In this document: positions 35,083 through 41,244 of the stretch, in pieces
How the letters are laid out: each line of letters starts with the position of its first letter
How positions within the stretch are numbered: the first letter of the stretch is position 1
Assembly: GCA_022710935.1 (NCBI GenBank)
Contig: JAKLFY010000056.1
Coordinates: 1 to 41,244 of the forward strand
Reading direction: 5' to 3'
From: Verrucomicrobiota bacterium
GTDB taxonomy: Bacteria; Verrucomicrobiota; Verrucomicrobiia; Limisphaerales; J093
Length of the DNA stretch: 41,244 nucleotides
Made by a program: the position numbers and the translations under genes
Notes under the pieces: model-generated
What the model saw: the letters and a program-made list of their open reading frames with translations, nothing else
The model's database searches: none
Told to the model about the DNA's origin: nothing

Positions 35083-37392
35083 CTATTTCGCGGCCACCTC
35101 GTAGAGCATGCGGGCGCCTTGCCGAGCGTCGCCGGCGACATCCGCCGTGAAACGGAGCGCGCCTCCTTCAACCGTCACGGGGACTCGAGCCAGGCGGCGT
35201 CCGCTCGGCGCCAGGGCCCAGACCCCGTAGCGTTCCGGATCGGCCAGCGCGATGGCCAGATGCGCCTTGCCGGCGCGGACGAGGTGCGGCATTCGGCCCC
35301 AGTTGCGCAGGGTCTGGCGCGTTTCCTCCGCGTACTCGATGCCGGTGTTTTGCAGGTCGGTCAGATGCGTCACAAGGAGGCGCCGGCTCCGGCGGATCGG
35401 ATTCTCATCCAAGGCGCTGACCCAGACCGTCGCGTCGCTGCCGTCCATTCGCACCGTCACGCCGCCTCCGGGGGCCTCAATCGACTGGCCGACGGTTGCG
35501 TACCCGCCTGCGGTGCGCGGGGTGTCCAGGACAAGCAAGTCGCGCAGGGCATCGATGACCAATTCGCCTGTCTCGCTCTGGTAGATCTTGCGCCCCGGAT
35601 CGGTGAGATTGCCCGGTTTGGCCAGGGGCAGGCCCTGCACAGCGGACCAGAGGGCTGGATCATCGAGATTGTACGGGTCGGCGAGCAGAGTGGGCTTCCT
35701 CCGCTCGGCGCTGGAGGCGCTGGAGGCGGCGGCCGCGGCGAATTTATCCTTCGACGTCTTCCAGCCCAGGGGGGCGAGGATGTCGTGCGGCAGCGGAAGA
35801 GTGGCTGAAGGCACGACCCGCGTGCCGATGCGGGTGATCCAGGCCAGCCAATGCCATCGCGGGGCGAGGGTGGGGATCTTGCGGGGCGGATGGGCAAGGT
35901 CGTCGGGGGTCATCACGACGGCGACCGAATGGGGTGCGGGTTGGAGATCGCCGCGCAGGAAGAGGCACAGCGATGCGCGTTCGGCGGCCTGGCCGAGCGG
36001 GTCGCACGCCATGTCGAAGTAATTCATGCGGGACGGAATGAACATAGCCTCGCGCCCGTGGCTGTAGGCGAACCGCCAGATGCCGTCCCAATCCTGCAGC
36101 GCGCCCAGCGCCCCCGTGAGGATGCCGCCGACACCGCGGAACCGGCCCGGGGCGGAGTAGTTATACTCGGTGATGGTGAAGGGGCGGTCGAAGAGCCGGG
36201 TGAAGCTGAGGTTGCGTCCGCCGGTGGCGCCGTTGGCGATGGGGCTGGTGTTGGGGCAGCGGCTGGGGAGCCGCCACGCGCCTTCCAGGAACTGCGGGTG
36301 ATCGACGTAGAAATGGTCGTCGACGTAGTCGTAGACCGTGCGCGCCGCCTGGTCGATGGTGAACCGCGTCCAGGAGTTGGCGTTGCTGACGAGCGCACGG
36401 CAGCCGAGATCCTCCCTCAGAAACCGCGTCATCCGCATCACCATCTCACGCTCGGTGTCGCCAAAGAACGCGATGCAATCCCGGGTTCGCACCTTGCTGT
36501 CGTAGATGTTGTCGGGCAGCGCCACGGACCCCTTTGCGGGATCTTCATCGGATCCCAGTTCGTCGCCCCAGCCGGCCGCCAGGGCGGCGCGGTCGGCGTA
36601 ACGCTTCGCCAGCCACCGGTTCCAGGCCTGGCGCCACTCGTCAAAGGTCCGCAGGTCCTTCAGGAAATTGCCGAAATTGCCCTCGTTGATCATCGAAAGC
36701 CAGGCCAGGGCCGGCTCGTCCGCGTAGCGGCGCTGCGTGTAGGGATTGACATGATCGAGCAGCGATCGGCTGAACTGCTTCCAGTTCTCGTACGCGCCAG
36801 CGTGGACCGGCACCAGGATCTTGAATGTGTCCATCGGCACCTCGCCGTCCCGGTCGACCCCGATCTCGCGCCACGGGACGCCCCGGGAGACAAACAGGTC
36901 GGTGGTCAGGTAGATGCCGCGTTTGATGAGGGCGGCCATGAGGTAGTCGAACTGATCGAGCTTCTCCGGGTTGAGCGTGGTCGTTGGACGCTGGCCCTGG
37001 GTCAGTTCGCGCTCGTAATGGTGGAAGCGCAGGGCGTTGTAACCGAGGCGGACAAGACGGTCCGCCAATCGATCGGCCTCCGGTTTCGACACGAAGTGCG
37101 CGCCGAAACAGAGGTTCACGCCGTAAAACCGCCGGGCCGTCCGCAGAGAGCGCTCGAAAGCAAAGTGACCGTCCTGGTTCACGATCACCCGCCCATGCTT
37201 GCCGGCAGGAGGATCGACAAACCCCATCGAGGAGAAGTCCAGAGCCGAGCCGGGCTCGATGTCCAGCTCCGGTTCCAGCGGGATCCAATCGGCGCCGGCC
37301 GTCAGGGTGACGGGGGCCGCGGCGTCGGCGGCGTCGAGGGGCAGGGCGGCTAACCAGCAGGCGAAGATCAGGGCTTTCATGGCGCGGTTCAT
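35083..37392 (-). CDS. Secreted clan GH-A (TIM-barrel) glycosidase
   Basis: A 769-residue protein with a signal peptide (MKALIFACWLAALPLDAADA, residues 5-24). The barrel begins near residue 88 (RFYGVNLCFGAHFV, LVRLGYNALRFHHYE). The catalytic acid/base is likely Glu237 in WLSMINEGNF, and the nucleophile Glu409 in FTITEYNYSAPGRF. The NE and late-strand E arrangement is diagnostic of clan GH-A; the numbered family cannot be set from sequence alone. The C-terminal 250 residues are beta-rich, probably accessory domains (RDLLVLDTPRTAGGYATVG, MDGSDATVWVSALDENP). ATG at 37392 was chosen; Met5 is an equally good start. It is transcribed away from metY, with only 121 bases between the starts, so the two promoters must overlap or interleave. 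Confidence 0.83.
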   Translation of the reverse strand: MNRAMKALIFACWLAALPLDAADAAAPVTLTAGADWIPLEPELDIEPGSALDFSSMGFVDPPAGKHGRVIVNQDGHFAFERSLRTARRFYGVNLCFGAHFVSKPEADRLADRLVRLGYNALRFHHYERELTQGQRPTTTLNPEKLDQFDYLMAALIKRGIYLTTDLFVSRGVPWREIGVDRDGEVPMDTFKILVPVHAGAYENWKQFSRSLLDHVNPYTQRRYADEPALAWLSMINEGNFGNFLKDLRTFDEWRQAWNRWLAKRYADRAALAAGWGDELGSDEDPAKGSVALPDNIYDSKVRTRDCIAFFGDTEREMVMRMTRFLREDLGCRALVSNANSWTRFTIDQAARTVYDYVDDHFYVDHPQFLEGAWRLPSRCPNTSPIANGATGGRNLSFTRLFDRPFTITEYNYSAPGRFRGVGGILTGALGALQDWDGIWRFAYSHGREAMFIPSRMNYFDMACDPLGQAAERASLCLFLRGDLQPAPHSVAVVMTPDDLAHPPRKIPTLAPRWHWLAWITRIGTRVVPSATLPLPHDILAPLGWKTSKDKFAAAAASSASSAERRKPTLLADPYNLDDPALWSAVQGLPLAKPGNLTDPGRKIYQSETGELVIDALRDLLVLDTPRTAGGYATVGQSIEAPGGGVTVRMDGSDATVWVSALDENPIRRSRRLLVTHLTDLQNTGIEYAEETRQTLRNWGRMPHLVRAGKAHLAIALADPERYGVWALAPSGRRLARVPVTVEGGALRFTADVAGDARQGARMLYEVAAK

Positions 37393-37444
37393 TGCGATGT
37401 TCTGTGGCGCATCATCGGACGAGCAGGGGCAGGAGGCAAGCGCG

Positions 37445-37482
37445 CTGTCCAAGCCGCGCCTCGATCGTTTCGGGTTGGACAG
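37445..37482. promoter_or_regulatory. Operator-like inverted repeat upstream of metY
   Basis: CTGTCCAA (37445-37452) and TTGGACAG (37475-37482) are exact inverted copies whose centres are 30 bases apart, close to three helical turns. The right half contains the predicted -35 box of metY, so a protein bound here would block transcription. Because it lies upstream of the predicted start site, it is more likely a DNA operator than an RNA structure. Confidence 0.5.
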
Positions 37483-37502
37483 ACGAGAAAGTGAACTGTA
37501 AT
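37476..37502 (+). promoter_or_regulatory. Predicted metY promoter
   Basis: TGGACA (37476-37481, five of six to the -35 consensus) and TGTAAT (37497-37502, five of six to the -10 consensus) are separated by 15 bases, at the short end of the usual range. Transcription would start near 37509, only about five bases before the metY ATG, so the mRNA would be nearly leaderless. No ribosome site is present, which fits. Confidence 0.45.
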
Positions 37503-37513
37503 ACTTCTACTGA

Positions 37514-38800
37514 ATGAAATTCGAAACTCTTTGTTTGCATGGCGGCACGCAACCGGATCCGACGACTCTGGCGCGGGCGATTCCGGTGTATCGGACGGCG
37601 TCGTATAACTTCCGGAGCACGGAGCATGCGGCGAATCTCTTTGCGTTGAAGGAGCTGGGGAACATCTACAGTCGGCTGACCAATCCGACGACGGAGGCTT
37701 TGGAGAAGCGCGTGGCGTTGCTCGAGGGCGCTCCGGAGCTTGGGGGCCTGGCGACGGCCTCGGGGACGAGCGGCGTCTTCTACTCGATCATCAACCTCGC
37801 CAGGGCGGGCGACAACGTGGTCAGCGCCCGCAACCTGTACGGGGGCACCTACACACAGTTCAATGACATCCTGCCCGCCCTGGGCATCGCGGTGCGGTTC
37901 GTCGACTCGAACGACCCGGAGAACTTCGGCAAGGTGATCGATGGCCGGACGCGCGCGCTGTTTTGCGAGGCGGTGTCCAATCCGACGCTCGAAATCACCG
38001 ATCTCGATGGTGTGGCGGCGGTGGCGCGGCGCGAGGGTATCCCATTGATTGTGGATGCGACCTTTTCGACGCCTTATCTGACGCAACCTCTGGCGCATGG
38101 GGCGGACATTGTGGTGCATTCTCTGACGAAGTGGTTTGGGGGGCATGGCACCGGCATTGGGGGGATCGTGGTGGATGGCGGGCGGTTCCCCTGGGCCGCC
38201 GGCAAGCATCCGCTCTTCACCGAGCCGGACGCCAGCTATCACGGCTTGCGGTGGGGGGTGGATCTGCCCGAACCGCTCCGCCCATTGGCGTTCATACTGA
38301 GAATGCGGACGGTGGCCCTGCGCAACCTGGGGGCCTGCCTCGCGCCGGACAGTTCGTGGATCTTCCTGCAAGGGATCGAGACCCTCCCGCTGCGGATGGA
38401 GCGCCACTGCGACAACGCCAGGGCGGTCGCCCAGTACTTGAAATCGCATCCACGGGTCGAATGGGTGCGCTACCCCGGTTTGGAAAGCGACCCGATGTTC
38501 GAGCTCAACACGAGGTACCTGCGGGGCAAGGGCGGGTCGATGGTCGTCTTCGGCATCCGGGGCGGGAAGAGGGCCGGGGCGAAGTTCATCGACGCCCTGA
38601 AACTGATATCGCACCTGGCCAACGTGGGCGATGCGAAGACTCTGGCCATTCACCCGGCCACGACCACGCATTCCCAGCTTACCGAGGAGCAGCAGCGGGC
38701 CGGGGGCATCGCGCCCGAGTTGGTCCGCTTGAGCATCGGACTCGAGCACATCGACGATCTGCTCGCCGACATCGAACAGGCCTTGGGCCGCACGGCGTGA
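37514..38800 (+). CDS. metY: O-acetylhomoserine sulfhydrylase (PLP-dependent)
   Basis: A 428-residue enzyme of the Cys/Met metabolism PLP family. It should join O-acetylhomoserine with sulfide (or methanethiol) to give homocysteine (or methionine) in the cytoplasm. Seen are the N-terminal FETLCLHGGTQPDPTT, the substrate and cofactor loop YSRLTNPTTEALEKRVA, ATASGTSGVFYSI, the aspartate segment IVDATFSTPYL, and the PLP-binding Lys206 in VVHSLTKWFGGHGT. The C-terminal SIGLEHIDDLLADIEQAL is also typical. The length suits MetY rather than MetB or MetC, though substrate choice within the family is hard to predict. metX follows on the same strand, and the pair would form the direct sulfhydrylation route. 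Regulation may act at the operator-like repeat just upstream. Confidence 0.92.
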   Translation: MKFETLCLHGGTQPDPTTLARAIPVYRTASYNFRSTEHAANLFALKELGNIYSRLTNPTTEALEKRVALLEGAPELGGLATASGTSGVFYSIINLARAGDNVVSARNLYGGTYTQFNDILPALGIAVRFVDSNDPENFGKVIDGRTRALFCEAVSNPTLEITDLDGVAAVARREGIPLIVDATFSTPYLTQPLAHGADIVVHSLTKWFGGHGTGIGGIVVDGGRFPWAAGKHPLFTEPDASYHGLRWGVDLPEPLRPLAFILRMRTVALRNLGACLAPDSSWIFLQGIETLPLRMERHCDNARAVAQYLKSHPRVEWVRYPGLESDPMFELNTRYLRGKGGSMVVFGIRGGKRAGAKFIDALKLISHLANVGDAKTLAIHPATTTHSQLTEEQQRAGGIAPELVRLSIGLEHIDDLLADIEQALGRTA

Positions 38801-39077
38801 TCATCGCGAGTCCGGGCCCCTCTGCCGTCATCGTTGTCGAGACCTTTGTCGAAACCTGTGTCGGACGCCGGCGTGAGTCGGCGCCGATTCCTGCCTTTGG
38901 CGGAGCGAGATGGCGCCGTCTGATCCCGTGCTGCGGGACGGCTACGCAACCACGGTCCATGGGGAGTGAAGTTCCTCTTTTTGTACGCATCGAGCGGCAG
39001 GCTGTCGCGGGCGAGGCTGTCGCGGGCGAGGCTTGCGTCGGCGGGCCTGGCGTCGCACACTGCGCGCCATTTGTTTC
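38801..39077. other. Gap between metY and metX with short tandem repeats
   Basis: 277 bases without a gene. It contains a degenerate 12-base tandem (TTTGTCGAAACC type, 38833-38867) and a 15-base tandem AGGCTGTCGCGGGCG in two exact copies plus a diverged third (38999-39043). The second tandem lies 35 bases before metX. No terminator was found, so read-through from metY is possible. Confidence 0.55.
38999..39043. repeat. 15-base tandem repeat ahead of metX
   Basis: AGGCTGTCGCGGGCG occurs twice exactly (38999-39013, 39014-39028) and once with changes (39029-39043). Confidence 0.75.
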
Positions 39078-40241
39078 ATGACCCGTTCCATTGGCAAAGT
39101 ACGAACGCAGTTCTTCGAGTTTCATGACCGCAAGAGGCCCTTTCAGTTGCGGCTGGGTCCCGTCTTGCCCCGGTTCACGCTGGCCTACGAGACGTATGGC
39201 CGGCTGAACGCAGATCGCTCGAACGCAATCCTCCTTTTCCACGCCATGACCGGCAGCCAGCATGCGGCCGGGCTGAACCGGGACGTGCCCGGACTCGATG
39301 GCCGGTGGACTGACGAGCTGCACGAAGGCTGGTGGGATGGTTTCATTGGGCCCGGCAAGGCCCTGGACACCCGGCGGTTCTGCGTGATTTGCGCGAACTA
39401 CCTGGGAGGGTGTTACGGCTCGACCGGGCCGGCCTCGGTGAATGCCGACACGGGCCGGCGCTGGGGGCCGGGCTTTCCGGTGTTGCGGATGAGCGACATC
39501 GTGGATTCGCAGATGGCGCTGCTGGACCATCTGCGCGTGCGGCGACTCCACGCCGTGATCGGGGCGTCGATCGGCGGTTTTCTCTGCCAGGTGCTCGCAA
39601 CACGCTACCCTGACCGGGTGCGGATTGTCGTGCCGATCGGCACAGGGATCGAGACCACCACCCTGCAACGGATTCTCAATTTCGAGCAGGTCACGGCGAT
39701 CGAAGCGGATCCCAATTTCCGGGGCGGCGACTATTACGACGGGCCGCGGCCCGACTTCGGGCTGGCCTTGGCGCGCCGCATTGCCCACAAGACCTTCGTC
39801 TCTCTGGACGCCCTGCGTGAGCGGGCCCGCAACGAAGTCGTCAGCCAGAAACCCCCCTTCGGCTGGTACGAAATGCGGCATCCGATCGAGTCCTACATGC
39901 TGCACCAGGGCGAGAAGTTCGTCCGGCGCTTCGATGCCAACACCTACCTGCGCATCCTCGATGCCTGGCAATGGTTCGATCTGGTCAAGGAAAGCGGTGG
40001 CCAAGATCTGCACGACCTGTTCGGGCGCTGTCGAAAGCAGGAATTCCTGGTCTTCAGCATCGACTCGGATCTCTCGTTTTACCCGAACGACCAGGCCCGG
40101 CTGGTGCAGGTGCTCAAGCGCGCCGGCGTCCCCTGCATGTGGATCACCGTTCATTCGGAAAAGGGCCATGACGCTTTCCTGCTCGAACCGCGGCTCTTCG
40201 CGCCCCATTTGACGCAGGTGCTCGACCGTTTCCCCGCATGA
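39078..40241 (+). CDS. metX: Homoserine O-acyltransferase (MetX)
   Basis: A 387-residue alpha/beta-hydrolase-fold acyltransferase that activates homoserine using acetyl-CoA, the step before MetY. It shows LAYETYGRLN near residue 36, the LLFHAMTGSQHAAG oxyanion region, FCVICANYLGGCYGSTGPAS (about 101-120), the nucleophile Ser164 in VIGASIGGF, Asp331 in FSIDSDLSFYPNDQ, and His364 in SEKGHDAFL. All three catalytic residues are therefore present. Some MetX enzymes use succinyl-CoA instead of acetyl-CoA; the partner MetY argues for acetyl here. ATG at 39078 is the chosen start. Its stop overlaps the start of the YdcF-like gene by four bases (ATGA). Confidence 0.93.
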   Translation: MTRSIGKVRTQFFEFHDRKRPFQLRLGPVLPRFTLAYETYGRLNADRSNAILLFHAMTGSQHAAGLNRDVPGLDGRWTDELHEGWWDGFIGPGKALDTRRFCVICANYLGGCYGSTGPASVNADTGRRWGPGFPVLRMSDIVDSQMALLDHLRVRRLHAVIGASIGGFLCQVLATRYPDRVRIVVPIGTGIETTTLQRILNFEQVTAIEADPNFRGGDYYDGPRPDFGLALARRIAHKTFVSLDALRERARNEVVSQKPPFGWYEMRHPIESYMLHQGEKFVRRFDANTYLRILDAWQWFDLVKESGGQDLHDLFGRCRKQEFLVFSIDSDLSFYPNDQARLVQVLKRAGVPCMWITVHSEKGHDAFLLEPRLFAPHLTQVLDRFPA

Positions 40242-41005
40242 AAGATTGGCTCGGTCCGCTGAGCGAACCGCTCGGTTTCCTCTGGCTCATCCTGGTTCTG
40301 TGGATGCTGCGGCGGCTCTGGCGAAGGGAGTGGGGACGCGCCTGGTCGAGCGGTCTCCTTGTGGTTGTCCTGGCCCTCGCCGGCAACAACCAGTTGACTT
40401 CCGAACTCCTCGCCACCCTCGAACGCCCGTATGCCGGACGGACCGCAGACGAACTCGCCCCGGCCGATGCCGTGGTGATGTTGGGCGGCACGGTCAGTCT
40501 GTCGCGCCACGATTGCTTTGGGTTTCAGTTCAACGATGCTGCGGACCGGCTCGTCACCGCGGTTGATCTGGCGCGGCGGAGCAAGGGGCGCGCCTTGATC
40601 CTGGGCGGAGGAGCGCGCGGGGCGGGGGGCGCGATGAAACACGAGGGCGATCTGCTGCGGCGCCTTCTGGCAGCGTGGAGCGTGACGCCTCTCCCCGTCC
40701 TCGTGCTCGAAGGGTGTCGGACGACGCACGACGAAGCCCTCGCCACGCAACGCATGCTGATCGAGCAGGGCTGGCGCCGGGTGATCCTGATCACATCGGC
40801 GTTCCACATGCGCCGCAGCGAGGCCGCATTCCGCAAGTTGGGCATCGAGGTCGAGTGTTATGCGAGCGATTTTCGGGGGCTGGCGGCCCTGGAAGAGGCC
40901 CGCCCGATGAGGATTGTTCCGACAGTCGGTGCGCTGCAGACTCTCTCGCTCTACACGCACGAGGTGCTGGGCTGGTATCTGTACCGTCTGCGGGGTCGCC
41001 TTTAG
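40238..41005 (+). CDS. YdcF/ElyC-like membrane protein (DUF218)
   Basis: A 255-residue protein with two N-terminal membrane segments (about residues 12-27 and 35-50), followed by a DUF218 domain. Motifs are ADAVVMLGGTVSL (about 79-91), RALILGGGARGAGG, the EGCRTTHDEALATQRML helix and VILITSAFHMRRSEAAFRKLG. ElyC and SanA in enterobacteria belong to this group and affect envelope integrity; the biochemical role is not fully established. The conserved Asp and GG motifs are present. Its ATG overlaps the metX stop, so it is translationally coupled to a methionine gene, an association with no evident functional reason. Confidence 0.87.
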   Translation: MKDWLGPLSEPLGFLWLILVLWMLRRLWRREWGRAWSSGLLVVVLALAGNNQLTSELLATLERPYAGRTADELAPADAVVMLGGTVSLSRHDCFGFQFNDAADRLVTAVDLARRSKGRALILGGGARGAGGAMKHEGDLLRRLLAAWSVTPLPVLVLEGCRTTHDEALATQRMLIEQGWRRVILITSAFHMRRSEAAFRKLGIEVECYASDFRGLAALEEARPMRIVPTVGALQTLSLYTHEVLGWYLYRLRGRL

Positions 41006-41072
41006 CCCAATCGATTCACCGCGACATCGCCCAACATCGCGCACAGCGCCCACGAAACCGCTGCTTCCCCCA

Positions 41073-41136
41073 AGCCCGGATATTTCGCAAGGCGTCGTGA
41101 AAGGCAATGGGGTCAGATCCGTATTATTGATTCCGC
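41073..41136. repeat. Terminal repeat region: AGCCCGGATATTTC plus GGGGTCAGATCC
   Basis: AGCCCGGATATTTCGC (41073-41088) resembles the dispersed AGCCCGCAT family. It is followed at 41099 by GAAAGGCAATGGGGTCAGAT and then CCGTATTATTGATT. The latter block matches repeats typically found beside REP-associated tyrosine transposase genes. Confidence 0.5.
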
Positions 41137-41148
41137 TGAAAAAGCTCC

Positions 41149-41244
41149 TCACGGTTTTCTAGGCTTGGGCTTGGCGGCGGGGGCGGCCAAGCGGTGCAGG
41201 CGCAAGTCGGAGCGGCCGAGTAACTGCCACTGGACCTGTTCACC
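41149..41244 (-). CDS. 3' end of an unidentified gene
   Basis: An open minus-strand frame enters from the right edge and stops at TGA 41149-41151, giving 31 residues: GEQVQWQLLGRSDLRLHRL then APAAKPKPRKP. The Pro/Lys-rich tail looks like a genuine protein end. The adjacent repeat suggests it could be a transposase of the REP-associated type, but the visible part has no diagnostic motif. Confidence 0.4.
   Translation of the reverse strand, partial: GEQVQWQLLGRSDLRLHRLAAPAAKPKPRKP

Noticed and set aside
37393-37513. SAM riboswitch ahead of metY
   Set aside because: The gap is only 121 bases and shows none of the SAM-I or SAM-II core elements; the inverted repeat lies upstream of the predicted transcription start.
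1-41244. tRNA, rRNA or CRISPR arrays
   Set aside because: No cloverleaf-forming segment, conserved rRNA core or regularly spaced repeat was recognised by eye; a covariance-model scan would be needed to be certain.

Overview
The window is GC-rich, densely coded DNA that fits a verrucomicrobial genome, most likely from the Limisphaerales/Pedosphaera side of the phylum. The evidence is the mix of gene families: solitary pseudopilin-like proteins with the [12 protein letters not shown] start, a giant secreted CotH/lamin-tail protein, twin-arginine-exported Gfo/Idh oxidoreductases, a neutral-ceramidase-like protein next to a sodium:solute symporter, and large secreted proteins ending in a short fibronectin-like module with a final F(Y/F)RL motif. 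Planctomycetota share many of these families and cannot be fully excluded. No rRNA, tRNA, CRISPR array or complete transposase was seen.

Layout. Positions 1-7763 (minus strand) carry a giant secreted CotH/lamin-tail protein followed by a membrane CHASE2-type class III nucleotide cyclase that runs off the left edge. Positions 7969-10879 (plus) carry two Tat-exported Gfo/Idh/MocA oxidoreductases. Facing them, 10980-21764 (minus) is a run of seven closely spaced genes, transcribed from the right: a large secreted glycosidase-like protein, a sodium:solute symporter, a GH84-like beta-N-acetylglucosaminidase, a ceramidase-like hydrolase, an alpha/beta hydrolase, a secreted protein of unknown function and a pseudopilin-like protein. 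Together they look like a locus for degrading and importing glycans or glycoconjugates; the substrate cannot be read from the sequence.

Positions 21765-22391 are non-coding and hairpin-rich, followed by a small conserved orphan (22392-22622) and a 1153-residue secreted protein built of a repeated module. Next come a second pseudopilin-like gene, an OmpR/CusS-type two-component system with a Gly/Met-rich insertion in the sensor, and a Tat-exported DUF362 protein. A CopG-type antitoxin/PIN toxin pair at 31074-31813 runs tail-to-tail into a secreted beta-propeller-like protein. The gap 34347-35082 holds a PxKF-domain remnant and several short repeats. After it come a secreted clan GH-A glycosidase (minus) and, divergently, the methionine pair metY-metX with a YdcF-like gene. 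The window ends in a repeat and the 3' end of an unidentified gene.

The least explained material is non-coding. A dispersed motif of the type AGCCCGCAT(A/G)TTTCA recurs in gaps across the window. A second family, AAGGCA(A/C)TGGGG with GTCAGATC, resembles repeats that accompany REP-associated tyrosine transposases. An operator-like inverted repeat overlaps the predicted promoter of metY. On the protein side, the most interesting inference is a possible extracytoplasmic oxidoreductive glycan-processing route formed by the exported Gfo/Idh pair and the facing glycosidase/transporter operon.
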